Source of the DNA: CAIKLP01 sp965279595 | Lineage (GTDB): Bacteria > Bacteroidota > Bacteroidia > Sphingobacteriales > Sphingobacteriaceae | DNA length: 64,000 bases | Assembly: GCA_965279595.1 (NCBI GenBank) | Contig: OZ257246.1 | Location: 310,001 to 374,000 of the forward strand | Direction: 5' to 3' | Shown: in pieces, positions 52,106-61,400 of the stretch | Layout of the letters: every line of letters starts with the position of its first letter | Numbering within the stretch: the stretch's first letter is position 1 | Notes under the pieces: generated by a model | What the model saw: only the letters and a program-made list of their open reading frames with translations | Told to the model about the DNA's origin: nothing | The model's database searches: none | Made by a program: the position numbers and the translations under genes

Positions 52106-52142
52106 ACATCCATCGAAGTGTAGGCCACTTCGTTCAAGATGT
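52106..52142 (-). promoter_or_regulatory. Hairpin in the rpsJ-rplC gap
   Basis: CGAAGTG (52114-52120) pairs with CACTTCG (52126-52132) over a 5-base loop; outside it ACATC (52106-52110) pairs with GATGT (52138-52142). There is no T-run, so attenuation or RNA processing is more likely than termination. Confidence 0.45.
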
Positions 52143-52163
52143 GTGTATTTATTATTTAATTTA

Positions 52164-52469
52164 TCAAACTTTAATTTCAACTTCTACTCCTGATGGCAAT
52201 TCTAATTTCATTAGTGCATCAACAGTTTTTGAAGTTGAGCTATAGATATCCAATAGTCTTTTGTAAGAACATAATTGGAATTGCTCTCTAGCTTTTTTAT
52301 TCACGTGCGGTGAACGCAAAACTGTGAATATTTTTTTCTCTGTAGGCAATGGAATTGGTCCACTAACCACGGCATTTGTTGCCTTTACAGTCTTAACAAT
52401 TTTCTCAGCAGATTTATCTACCAAGTTGTAATCGTAAGATTTTAATTTAATTCTAATTCTTTGGCTCAT
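52164..52469 (-). CDS. rpsJ: 30S ribosomal protein S10
   Basis: A 101-residue protein, also the NusE antitermination factor. SQRIRIKLKSYDYNLVDKSAEKIVKTVKATNAVVSGPIPLPTEKKIFTVLRSPHVNKKAREQFQLCSYKRLLDIYSSTSKTVDALMKLELPSGVEVEIKV is complete in this frame. tuf, which precedes rpsJ in many other phyla, is absent; fusA is directly upstream. Confidence 0.98.
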   Translation of the reverse strand: MSQRIRIKLKSYDYNLVDKSAEKIVKTVKATNAVVSGPIPLPTEKKIFTVLRSPHVNKKAREQFQLCSYKRLLDIYSSTSKTVDALMKLELPSGVEVEIKV

Positions 52470-52487
52470 TTTGTTTTTTATATGTGT

Positions 52488-52517
52488 ATCGGGGTAAGAG
52501 CTATTTATTACTCCGAT
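52488..52517 (-). promoter_or_regulatory. Hairpin in the fusA-rpsJ gap
   Basis: ATCGGGGTAA (52488-52497) is complementary to TTACTCCGAT (52508-52517) except for one position. It fills the middle of the 64-base gap and is not followed by a T-run. Confidence 0.45.
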
Positions 52518-52533
52518 TTGTTTATTTTTCTAA

Positions 52534-54645
52534 TTAAGCGTTAACGGTTTTACCTTTAACTTTAGCAATTACTTCGTCTTGTACGTTTCTTGGTGCTTCA
52601 GCATAATGATCAAATTCCATTGTTGATGTTGCACGACCTGAAGTGATGGTACGTAATTGAGTTACATAACCAAACATTTCTGAAAGTGGAACCAATGCTT
52701 TGATTACCTGAGAACCTGCACGTGTATCCATTCCTTGTAATTGTCCTCTTCTACGGTTCATATCACCAATTACATCTCCCATGTTTTCTTCTGGAGTTAA
52801 AATCTCAACCTTCATGATTGGCTCCATTAATACTGGTTTTGCTTTTGGTAATGCCTCACGGAAAGCAGAACGAGCACAAATTTCAAAAGATAAAGCATCT
52901 GAATCGACTGCGTGGAATGATCCATCAATCAAACGAACTTTCATACTTGGAAGTGGATATCCAGCCAATACACCATTAACCATGGCTGCTGTAAATCCTT
53001 TTTCTACTGAAGGAATAAATTCACGTGGAATTGATCCTCCTGAAATTTCATTGACAAACTGTAATCCGCCTTTTTCGTAATCTGCATCTATTGGTGAAAT
53101 AATCACTTGAATATCTGCGAACTTACCACGTCCACCTGTTTGTTTCTTATAAGTTTCTCTGTGTTGAATTGTACCAGTGATAGCTTCTTTGTATGCTACT
53201 TGTGGTGCTCCTTGATTTACTTCCACTTTGAATTCACGCTTCAAACGATCCATCAAAATATCTAAGTGAAGTTCACCCATTCCTGAGATAACAGTTTGAC
53301 CAGTTTCTTGATCTGTTTGAACTCTAAAAGTAGGATCCTCTTCAGCTAATTTACCTAATGCAATACCTAATTTATCAACGTCAGCTTGAGTTTTAGGCTC
53401 AATAGCTAAACCGATAACTGGCTCTGGGAAGTTCATAGATTCCAAAATAATTGGATGCTTCTCATCACATAAAGTATCTCCTGTTTTGATATCCTTGAAA
53501 CCAACTACTGCTGCAATATCTCCTGCTCCAACATTAGGAATAGGGTTTTGCTTATTAGCATGCATTTGGAAGATACGTGAAATACGTTCTTTATTTTCTG
53601 ATCTAGTATTATATACGTATGATCCAGCTTCTAAATTACCTGAGTAAACTCTGATAAAACAAAGACGACCTACGAAAGGATCTGTTGCAATTTTGAAAGC
53701 TAAAGCAGCGAATGGCTCTTGCTCATTTGGTTTACGAAGAATTTCTTCTCCTGTTTCTGGGTGATGACCAACAATACCTTCTACATCCATTGGTGAAGGC
53801 AATAATTCCATCACATAATCCAACATAGTTTGAACACCTTTATTTTTGAAAGATGAACCACAAACCATAGGAACAATTTTTGCATCTAATACTGCTTGAC
53901 GCAATGCATCTAAAACTTCACGCTCAGTAATTGTTTCAGGAGCATCAAAGAATTTAGTCATTAAATTCTCATCATATTCTGCAACTGATTCCAATAATTT
54001 CTCTCTCCACTCTGCAACTTCGTCAATCATATCAGCAGGGATAGGAACTTCTGTAAAAGTCATTCCTTTATCATGCTCATTCCAAACAATTCCTCTATTG
54101 TTAATCAAATCAACAACACCTTGGAAACCATCTTCTGCACCAATTGGCAATTGCAATGGTACAGCATTACTTCCTAACATGTCTTTTACTTGCTTAACTA
54201 CTTTTAAGAAGTCAGCACCTGCACGGTCCATTTTGTTAACGAAACCAATACGAGCAACTTCATAATTGTTAGCTAAACGCCAGTTTGTTTCTGATTGTGG
54301 CTCAACACCATCAACAGCAGAAAACAAAAACACTAAACCATCTAATACACGTAATGAACGATTTACCTCTACGGTGAAATCCACGTGACCAGGTGTGTCA
54401 ATGATATTGATATGATAATTTTGATTTCTATATTTCCAGTTTACTGTAGTAGCTGCTGAAGTAATGGTAATACCACGCTCCTGCTCTTGTGCCATCCAGT
54501 CCATGGTTGCTGCACCTTCATGCACTTCTCCAATTTTATGGCTTACTCCTGCATAATAAAGGATACGCTCAGTCGTAGTTGTTTTACCAGCATCGATGTG
54601 AGCAGCAATTCCAATATTTCTTGTAAATCTTAAATCTCTTGACAT
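52534..54645 (-). CDS. fusA: Elongation factor G
   Basis: A 703-residue translational GTPase that drives translocation. G motifs are AHIDAGKTTTTERIL (G1), GITITSAATT (G2), DTPGHVDF (G3), NKMD (G4) and a later G5. Domains II to V follow, including GMGELHLDILMDRLKREFKVEVNQGAPQVAYKE and the domain IV region YEKGGLQFVNEISGGSIPREFIPSVEKGF. The length is that of canonical EF-G. It lies between rpsG and rpsJ, without tuf. Confidence 0.98.
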   Translation of the reverse strand: MSRDLRFTRNIGIAAHIDAGKTTTTERILYYAGVSHKIGEVHEGAATMDWMAQEQERGITITSAATTVNWKYRNQNYHINIIDTPGHVDFTVEVNRSLRVLDGLVFLFSAVDGVEPQSETNWRLANNYEVARIGFVNKMDRAGADFLKVVKQVKDMLGSNAVPLQLPIGAEDGFQGVVDLINNRGIVWNEHDKGMTFTEVPIPADMIDEVAEWREKLLESVAEYDENLMTKFFDAPETITEREVLDALRQAVLDAKIVPMVCGSSFKNKGVQTMLDYVMELLPSPMDVEGIVGHHPETGEEILRKPNEQEPFAALAFKIATDPFVGRLCFIRVYSGNLEAGSYVYNTRSENKERISRIFQMHANKQNPIPNVGAGDIAAVVGFKDIKTGDTLCDEKHPIILESMNFPEPVIGLAIEPKTQADVDKLGIALGKLAEEDPTFRVQTDQETGQTVISGMGELHLDILMDRLKREFKVEVNQGAPQVAYKEAITGTIQHRETYKKQTGGRGKFADIQVIISPIDADYEKGGLQFVNEISGGSIPREFIPSVEKGFTAAMVNGVLAGYPLPSMKVRLIDGSFHAVDSDALSFEICARSAFREALPKAKPVLMEPIMKVEILTPEENMGDVIGDMNRRRGQLQGMDTRAGSQVIKALVPLSEMFGYVTQLRTITSGRATSTMEFDHYAEAPRNVQDEVIAKVKGKTVNA

Positions 54646-54674
54646 TTTATCAGTAATACTAGCTGTTATAAATA

Positions 54675-55142
54675 TTAAAATCTGAAATGTGAGAATGCTT
54701 TATTGGCTTCAGCCATTTTATGCGTATCCTCTTTTTTCTTAATTGCTGCACCTTCATTTTTAGAAGCTGCAATGATTTCTCCGGCTAAACGATCAATCAT
54801 GGTCTTTTCACCACGTTTGCGAGCATAACCAATTAACCATTTCATACCCAAAGCCGATTTACGCTCTGGACGTACTTCAGTAGGTACTTGGAAGTTTGCA
54901 CCACCCACACGACGACTTTTTACTTCAACTGCAGGCATTACATTACTTAATGCTTTTCTCCAAGTTTCTAAGCCATTTTCGCTTGTTTTTTTCTCTACTG
55001 CTTCTATAGCACCGTAAAAAATACTGTATGCTGTTGATTTTTTACCTTCATACATCATGTTGTTCACGAATTTAGTAACCACTACATCGTTGAACTTTGG
55101 ATCAGGTAATATGATTCTTTTTTTAGGTTTCGACTTTCTCAT
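54675..55142 (-). CDS. rpsG: 30S ribosomal protein S7
   Basis: A 155-residue primary assembly protein of the 30S head. RKSKPKKRIILPDPKFNDVVVTKFVNNMMYEGKKSTAYSIFYGAIEAV, RRVGGANFQVPTEVRPERKSALGMKWLIGYARKRGEKTMIDRLAGEIIAAS and AEANKAFSHFRF are all standard. It lies between rpsL (26 bases) and fusA (29 bases). Confidence 0.98.
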   Translation of the reverse strand: MRKSKPKKRIILPDPKFNDVVVTKFVNNMMYEGKKSTAYSIFYGAIEAVEKKTSENGLETWRKALSNVMPAVEVKSRRVGGANFQVPTEVRPERKSALGMKWLIGYARKRGEKTMIDRLAGEIIAASKNEGAAIKKKEDTHKMAEANKAFSHFRF

Positions 55143-55168
55143 TATCTTTTAATTCAGATAGCTAATAA

Positions 55169-55582
55169 TTACTTTTTCTTCCCTTTAGCAGGTGCTTTTG
55201 GAGCTACTCCTGGTTTAGGTCTCTTAGTTCCGTACTTCGAACGACGTTGATTTCTTCCGTCAACACCTGAAGTGTCCAATGTACCACGGATAATATGATA
55301 ACGTACACCTGGTAAGTCTTTTACTCTTCCACCACGAATTAAAACAATCGAGTGTTCCTGTAAATTGTGACCTTCACCTGGGATGTATGCGTTAACCTCT
55401 TTACCATTGGTCAAACGAACCCTTGCAACTTTACGCATTGCCGAATTTGGTTTCTTAGGAGTGGTTGTATACACGCGTGTACACACACCTCTTCGCTGTG
55501 GACATGAGTCCAATGCTGGTGACTTACTTTTGTCAACCAAAGCTACTCTTCCTTTTCTTACTAACTGTTGTATAGTAGGCAT
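55169..55582 (-). CDS. rpsL: 30S ribosomal protein S12
   Basis: A 137-residue decoding-centre protein and first gene of the cluster. MPTIQQLVRKGRVALVDKSKSPALDSCPQRRGVCTRVYTTTPKKPNSAMRKVARVRLTNG carries Lys in TPKKPNSA at the streptomycin-sensitive position, and GRVKDLPGVRYHIIRG carries the wild-type Lys and Pro, so no classical resistance change is seen. The tail (KRPKPGVAPKAPAKGKKK) is basic. A promoter lies upstream. Confidence 0.98.
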   Translation of the reverse strand: MPTIQQLVRKGRVALVDKSKSPALDSCPQRRGVCTRVYTTTPKKPNSAMRKVARVRLTNGKEVNAYIPGEGHNLQEHSIVLIRGGRVKDLPGVRYHIIRGTLDTSGVDGRNQRRSKYGTKRPKPGVAPKAPAKGKKK

Positions 55583-55635
55583 TTTAAGCTATTTATTTTT
55601 TAAAAAAGACGTAATACTCCCTTTTTGAGGGACTG

Positions 55636-55665
55636 CAAAGGTAACAACAATCTATTAATTTACAA
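55636..55665 (-). promoter_or_regulatory. Main promoter of the ribosomal cluster (upstream of rpsL)
   Basis: Minus strand: TTG at 55665-55663, a 19-base spacer, and TACCTTTG at 55643-55636, an exact TAnnTTTG match. Transcription should start near 55630; a short leader hairpin (CCCTC...GGG type) follows before the rpsL ATG at 55582. Confidence 0.78.
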
Positions 55666-55743
55666 GTGGTAGCGATAAAATAATTGAAGTTTTTTAGCCT
55701 ATGAAGGGGTTTTAGGCCGAAGTGTGTGCTAATTAGTTGATAA

Positions 55744-56301
55744 TCAGTTAAATTTAGTCATTGTTAATTCCGTTCCAATGGCTATAAAGCTCTTAATCAT
55801 ATCTACACTTTTTTCAATTAATTCAGGTAATTTTTGCTGTTCAGCTGGTTCAAAGCCACTTAGCACAAAATCAACTTGTCGCCCTTTTGGGAAATCTGAA
55901 CCAATTCCGAAGCGAATTCTACTATAATTTGAATGACCTAGCATCAAATTGATGTTTTTTAATCCATTATGCCCGGCATCTGAACCTTTTGGCTTCATTT
56001 TTACTGAACCAAAATCTAATGCCAAATCATCTACAATAATTAATACCTGCTCAATGGGGATTTTAAACTGCTGCATCCAATAATTCACCGCTTTTCCACT
56101 CAAGTTCATATAAGTTGTTGGCTTAATCAGAAAAACTTGATGCCCTCTAGTATTGAATTGTGTTATCGACGCATGACGATCTGTACTAAAGCTTAATTTA
56201 TGTTCCTTAGCAAAAGCGTCTAACACCATAAAACCAATGTTGTGGCGTGTATCTGCGTATTCTGGACCAATATTGCCGAGACCGACGATGAGATAGTTCA
56301 T
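55744..56301 (-). CDS. pth: Peptidyl-tRNA hydrolase
   Basis: A 185-residue enzyme that recycles peptidyl-tRNA released by stalled ribosomes. Catalytic features are LGNIGPEYADTRHNIGFMVLDAFA (Asn and His20 equivalent), TTYMNLSGKAV and IIVDDLALDFGSVKMKPKGSDAGHNGLKN (Asp93 equivalent and the substrate loop). The length is normal. It lies upstream of the rpsL promoter on the same strand, 212 bases from the L25 gene. Confidence 0.96.
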   Translation of the reverse strand: MNYLIVGLGNIGPEYADTRHNIGFMVLDAFAKEHKLSFSTDRHASITQFNTRGHQVFLIKPTTYMNLSGKAVNYWMQQFKIPIEQVLIIVDDLALDFGSVKMKPKGSDAGHNGLKNINLMLGHSNYSRIRFGIGSDFPKGRQVDFVLSGFEPAEQQKLPELIEKSVDMIKSFIAIGTELTMTKFN

Positions 56302-56348
56302 GGATGCTTTTGTTTAGTACTAAATATTAGTGCCTTGGTGTTGTAATT

Positions 56349-56450
56349 ATGAATTTTGAGTGTTAAATGTTGAATTTTGCTTTAGTCAATTTCAATGTTT
56401 GAATTCCAATGTTAGGGAAATCAAAGGCACATTCAAAATTTAAAATTCAT
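56349..56450. repeat. Imperfect inverted AT-rich repeat between L25 and pth
   Basis: ATGAATTTTGAGTG at 56349-56362 is partly complementary to CATTCAAAATTTAAAATTCAT at 56430-56450. Similar AATTTTAAATTTTGAATT-like strings occur at 27920-27950. It is a low-complexity intergenic sequence rather than a clear element. Confidence 0.35.
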
Positions 56451-56468
56451 CATTTCATTTAAATAGAA

Positions 56469-56490
56469 AGGGCCACGTATCCGCAGCCCT
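56469..56490 (-). terminator. Weak terminator after the L25 gene
   Basis: AGGGC (56469-56473) pairs with GCCCT (56486-56490) over 12 bases; the minus strand then reads TTTCTATTT, an interrupted T-tract. Confidence 0.45.
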
Positions 56491-56513
56491 ATCTTAAAAA
56501 TAATTAATTGCTA

Positions 56514-57104
56514 TTACTTCTTAGTTGCGTCTTTTGCTTCTGCTGCTGCAGCTTCACGCAATGCTCTTGAAGTTTCAACAGAAACAATAGAGTTTGCTTT
56601 AGCATCAAGTATAGCTAATTTCGGTACTGAAATTTCAGATACACGAACGTTTTTACCAATTTCTAAGGTATCAATGCTCACTTCAATATAATCAAGCATA
56701 TCTTTTGGAAGACCTTTAACTTTTAATTTTTTGATTTTTTGGATCAATTTACCCCCTAATTTAACTCCTGGAGAATAACCAGTGAATTTAACAGGAACTA
56801 ACATAGTTACTTCTTTGTCTTCAAATAATTGAAGGAAGTCAACATGGATAATCAAATCAGTTAATGGATGGAATTGGATATCTTGCATTACTGCATTTAC
56901 CTTTTTGCCATCGATGTTTAATTCAACAAAGTACACATCGGGTGTGTAAACTAAGTGTTTTAAATCAGCTTCAAATACAGAAAAGTGAATTTGCTCAGTA
57001 CCACCATATAATACACATGGTACTTTACCTTCGTAGCGAAGCTCTTTCGCATCTCTTTTCCCTACGTTCTGACGGGCAGAACCGCTAATGGAGATTGTTT
57101 TCAT
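56514..57104 (-). CDS. rplY: 50S ribosomal protein L25/general stress protein Ctc
   Basis: A 196-residue two-domain L25 of the Ctc/TL5 type. The N-terminal 5S rRNA-binding domain (about 1-95) begins ISISGSARQNVGKRDAKELRYEGKVPCVLYGG and includes FHPLTDLIIHVDFLQL; the C-terminal Ctc domain (about 96-180) includes VPVKFTGYSPGVKLGGKLIQKIKKLKVKGLPKDMLDYIEVSID. A basic Ala-rich tail follows. It is 24 bases downstream of prs, an old and conserved neighbour. Confidence 0.95.
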   Translation of the reverse strand: MKTISISGSARQNVGKRDAKELRYEGKVPCVLYGGTEQIHFSVFEADLKHLVYTPDVYFVELNIDGKKVNAVMQDIQFHPLTDLIIHVDFLQLFEDKEVTMLVPVKFTGYSPGVKLGGKLIQKIKKLKVKGLPKDMLDYIEVSIDTLEIGKNVRVSEISVPKLAILDAKANSIVSVETSRALREAAAAEAKDATKK

Positions 57105-57128
57105 TTTGTTATTTATTTATTTGTTTAA

Positions 57129-58073
57129 TTAATTCACTTTAAATAGATCACTAATTGATCCATGTTCATTTACATTCGATATTGCTTTACTAAATAATTC
57201 AGCAACCGAAAGTACTTTGATTTTTGGAGAAGTACGTTTCAAAGGTATAGTATCACATACTATTAATTCTTCCAAAACTGAATTCTCAATATTTTCATAA
57301 GCTTTGCCAGATAAAACTGGATGAGTACATAAAGCTCTTACACTTTTTGCGCCTTTATCCATTATTAATTGTGCGGCTTTTGTTAAAGTTCCAGCTGTAT
57401 CAATTATATCATCAATTAAAACAATGTCCATCCCTTCTACATCTCCAATTACATTCATTGATTCAATTTCATTGGCACGCTTTCTTGTTTTATCACAAAT
57501 TACTACTTCCACATTCAAGGCTTTTGCAAAGGTTCTTGCTCTGCTTGTTCCACCCATATCAGGCGAGGCAATAGTTAGATTCGGTAAATTCAAACTCTTT
57601 ATATATGGTACAAAAATTACCGATGCGTCTAAATGATCAACAGGAATATCAAAGAACCCTTGTATTTGAGCAGCATGCAAATCCATCGTCATTACACGGT
57701 GAGCACCTGCTACTGTTAACATATTAGCCACCAAACGAGATCCAATTGAAACCCTTGGTTTGTCTTTTCTATCCTGACGAGCTAATCCAAAATAAGGAAT
57801 AACTGCAATGATATAATGTGCAGAAGCTCTTTTCGCAGCATCAATCATCAATAATAACTCCATTAAATTATCTGATGGAGCATAAGTAGATTGAACTAGG
57901 AAAATATCACATCCTCTAATTGATTCATTAAAAGATGGCTGAATTTCTCCATCACTAAACTTGCTGATTGTTAAATCTCCTAAGTTTCGGCCATGCGCCT
58001 TTGCAATGTTTTCAGCTAATTCTTTCGAGGCAGTGCCAGCGAAGAGTTTTATCGGATTAAACTGTAAAGGCAT
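57129..58073 (-). CDS. prs: Ribose-phosphate pyrophosphokinase
   Basis: A 314-residue enzyme making PRPP from ribose 5-phosphate and ATP, the precursor of nucleotides, His and Trp. The start IKLFAGTASKELAENIAKAHG, the ATP loop RQDRKDKPRVSIGSRLVANML, MDLHAAQIQGFFDIPVDHLDA with the metal-site His, and the PRPP-binding loop DIVLIDDIIDTAGTLTKAA are all present. The tRNA-Gln gene and a hairpin lie just upstream; no separate promoter fits between the hairpin and the ATG. Confidence 0.97.
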   Translation of the reverse strand: MPLQFNPIKLFAGTASKELAENIAKAHGRNLGDLTISKFSDGEIQPSFNESIRGCDIFLVQSTYAPSDNLMELLLMIDAAKRASAHYIIAVIPYFGLARQDRKDKPRVSIGSRLVANMLTVAGAHRVMTMDLHAAQIQGFFDIPVDHLDASVIFVPYIKSLNLPNLTIASPDMGGTSRARTFAKALNVEVVICDKTRKRANEIESMNVIGDVEGMDIVLIDDIIDTAGTLTKAAQLIMDKGAKSVRALCTHPVLSGKAYENIENSVLEELIVCDTIPLKRTSPKIKVLSVAELFSKAISNVNEHGSISDLFKVN

Positions 58074-58087
58074 ATCATTATTTGTTT

Positions 58088-58128
58088 AAAAAAAAGGGTT
58101 GCGAAAATTGAAAGCTTTGCGCAACCCT
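58088..58128 (-). terminator. Hairpin terminator between tRNA-Gln and prs
   Basis: AGGGTTGCG (58095-58103) pairs with CGCAACCCT (58120-58128) over 16 bases, and the minus strand then enters a T-run (plus-strand A-run 58088-58095). It lies 10 bases after the tRNA 3' end and 15 before the prs ATG. Confidence 0.7.
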
Positions 58129-58137
58129 CTCTATAAG

Positions 58138-58213
58138 TGGTTGTCCGACTAGGGCTCGAACCTAGACTCTTCTGGACCAAAACCAGACGTGTTGCCAGTT
58201 ACACTATCGGACA
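58138..58213 (-). tRNA. tRNA-Gln (anticodon TTG), CCA encoded
   Basis: A 76-base cloverleaf on the minus strand. Acceptor arms TGTCCGA and TCGGACA pair fully, then discriminator A and encoded CCA (58138-58140). The anticodon stem TCTGG/CCAGA encloses the loop TTTTGGT with anticodon TTG, reading CAA (and CAG by wobble). The T arm contains GGTTCGAGCC. A promoter with an exact -7 element lies upstream. Confidence 0.93.
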
Positions 58214-58243
58214 ATCTCGTAAACATCCTTTATTTACGGTCTG

Positions 58244-58274
58244 CAAATGTAGAAAAGTGAACTTGAAGGTGCAA
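58244..58274 (-). promoter_or_regulatory. Promoter of tRNA-Gln (and possibly prs)
   Basis: Minus strand: TTG at 58274-58272, a 20-base spacer, TACATTTG at 58251-58244, an exact TAnnTTTG match. The predicted start near 58238 leaves about 25 bases before the mature tRNA 5' end. Confidence 0.7.
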
Positions 58275-58387
58275 GTCTAATTGAAAATAATTTTTAATTC
58301 ATTATTAATGAGTACTCCTAATCCTTTAAAGCTGCCTCAAACTCAAGCAGCAAAGGCAACTAGCCAAAAAAGAGGAATAAAAAAATA

Positions 58388-58417
58388 CTTTTTCAATAAA
58401 ATAAATTGCTATTTTCG
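58388..58417 (+). promoter_or_regulatory. Possible promoter of the DUF2723 gene
   Basis: TATTTTCG (58410-58417) differs from TAnnTTTG by one base and has a T-rich stretch at the -33 position. It lies inside the in-frame extension of the gene, which supports the start at 58458. Confidence 0.35.
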
Positions 58418-58457
58418 ACGCTTACATACAATCCTTTTAGACGATTTAAAATCTTTT

Positions 58458-61400
58458 ATGTTAAAATTTAAACAACTAAACAACATCTTCGGATGGTTAG
58501 CTTTTGCAATAGCTACAATTACCTATGCGCTCACAATGGAGCCAACTGCAAGTTATTGGGACTGTGGTGAATTTATTTCTGCTGCATATAAACTACAAGT
58601 TGTGCATCCACCAGGAGCACCTATGTTTTTATTGATTGAAAGATTGTTCGCCATTTTTGCTGGTTCAAATATTAGTAACGTTGCTTTCTTTACAAATTTA
58701 GGTTCTGGCCTCTCTAGTTCATTTACCATTTTATTTTTATTCTGGTCAATCACTATGTTGGCTGCAAAATTAGTAGATGATAAAGGCCCTGAATATTCTA
58801 CTACTAGCAAAATATTAATTTTTGGTTCGGGATTAGTTGGAGCTTTAGCTTATACTTTTTCTGATACGTTTTGGTTCTCTGCAGTTGAAACTGAAGTTTA
58901 CGCAATGTCGTCATTATGTACCGCTGTTGTTTTCTGGGCAATTTTAAAATGGGAAAATATTGCTGACGAAAGACATTCAGATAGATGGTTAGTTTTTATT
59001 TCTCTAATTGTTGGATTATCAATTGGAGTGCATTTACTAAACTTGCTTGCAATACCTGCTATAGCTTTTGTTTATTATTTTAAAAGATTTAAAACTACTA
59101 CCAAAGGATTAGTTTATACTTCTATTGCATCTATTGCAATTCTTGGGTTTATACAATTTGTAATTATTCCTGGTATAATTTCTACCGCCACTAAATTTGA
59201 TTTGCTTTTTGTGAATGGAATGGGTATGCCTTTCTGGACTGGAGCAATGCTATGGTTTATCATTGTTATTGCAGCGGTAGTTTTAGCAACTCGTTATAGT
59301 ATTAAAAAAGGCAATGTAATATTACATACTGCCATGATGTGTTTAACTGCTGTGTTGATTGGGTATTCGTCTTATACCATGATACCAATTCGTGCTAAGG
59401 CAGATCCGAATATCAATATGTATGCAAATGATAATATTTTCAATTTGCTTTCATATATCAATCGTGAACAATATGGAGAAACTCCTTTATTAACTGGACA
59501 ATATTTTACTGCAAAATTAACTGACGAAAAAGAAGGAAGCATGCAGTATGCTATTGTTGGTGATAAGTATGTAGAAACTGGCAGAAAAACTACTCCAATT
59601 TGGGAACCAGTACAGTCAGGGTTTTTCCCTCGTATGTGGAGTAATCAAGCTAACCACATTTCATTTTATAAATCTTGGGCTAGTTTAAAATCTACCACTA
59701 AACGTCCAAGCTTCGGTGAGAATATTAGCTTTTTTGTTTCTTATCAAATGGGACATATGTATTGGAGATATTTCATGTGGAATTTTGCCGGTCGCCAAAA
59801 TGATATTCAAGGACACGGAAATATTACAGATGGAAATTGGTTGAGTGGTATCAAAGCCATTGACGAATATCGTTTAGGCCCTCAATCTAATTTGCCTGAT
59901 TACTTAGCTTCAAATACTTCAAGAAATGAATTGTATTTCTTGCCTTTAATTTTAGGAATATTAGGATTGGTTTTTCACTTCAGAAAAAACATCAAAGATG
60001 CATCTGTTGTTGGAATGCTTTTCTTCTTCACTGGTTTAGCCATTGTAATTTATTTGAACCAATATCCATACCAACCAAGAGAGCGTGATTACGCTTATGT
60101 TGGTTCTTTCTATGCCTTCTCTTTATGGATTGGCTTAGGTGTGTTAGGTATCTATGAATTAATCAAGAAAAAATTAAACGGACCTGTTATTGCATTTGGA
60201 ATTACAACAATAAGTTTATTAGCAGCACCAGTTTTAATGGCTGCTACCGAATGGGATGATCATGATCGTTCAAACAGAACAGTTGTAAAAGATTTTGCTG
60301 CTGATTATTTAAATTCATGCGCACCCAATGCTGTATTATTTACTATGGGTGATAATGAAACTTACCCATTATGGTATGCTCAAGAAGTAGAAGGAATTCG
60401 TACTGATGTACGTGTAGTGAACTTGAGTTTATTAGGAATGGATTGGTATATCAATCAAATGAAAAAGAAAACATTAGATGGAACTGGTGTACCATTTACT
60501 TTATCTCCTGATAAATATACTCAAGGTACTCGCGATTATATTCCTTATTATGATATGAAAATAAATGGCCCAGCTGATTTAAAGGAAGTAGTCAACTTTG
60601 TTACTTCTACTAACCAACAAGCCATGATGCAAACACGTGCTGGTAAATCAATCAATGTATTACCAACTCGTACTTTAAGAATTAAAATTGATAAATCAAA
60701 AGTAATGCAAGCAGGTGTTGTGTCTGCAAAAGACAGTGCACAAATTGTTGATTATATTGATTTCACTTTAAACAAAGATGGTTTAGTGAAAAACGATTTA
60801 ATGGTATTGGATTTATTAGCTAATAATATTTGGGATCGCCCAATTTATTTCGCTGCAACAATGGGTCAAGATAATTACTATGGTTTAAATGATTATTTAC
60901 AACTCGAAGGGTTAGCATTGCGTTTGATTCCTATTCGTTCGCCACGTAACCCTTATGGTACTGCTGGTAGAGTGAATACTGAAATCATGTATGACAATAT
61001 CATGAACAAATTTAAATGGGGAAATATGTCTGGAGATAAAATTTTCATTGATCCTGAAACAGCTCGTATGACTTATAGTTTCAGAATTCAATTTTTCCAA
61101 ATGTGTGATATGTTATTAGCTGAAGGTAAAAAAGATTCATGCTTGAAAGCTTTAGATTTAATGATGAGCGTTATGCCTAAGCATGGTGTACCATTAAACT
61201 ATAAAGTTTTTGATTTTAGATTTGTAGATCAATACTATCGTTGTGATCAGAAAACAAAGGGTGATGTATTAGCTAATAACATCATAGCTGAAGTTGCTCA
61301 AAACTTAGATTACTACAAACAATACAATGGTAAAAAATCTCCAATGTATGCAGATGATGTGCAACAAGGTATTGCCGTTATGAATGAATTGGCAAGAATT

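Noticed and set aside
52470..52533. Missing tuf gene between fusA and rpsJ as a deletion
   Set aside because: Bacteroidota normally have fusA directly followed by rpsJ with tuf elsewhere, so its absence here is ordinary.
56349..56450. AT-rich inverted repeat as a mobile element remnant
   Set aside because: The match is imperfect and low in complexity; no transposase fragment, target duplication or terminal repeat is present.
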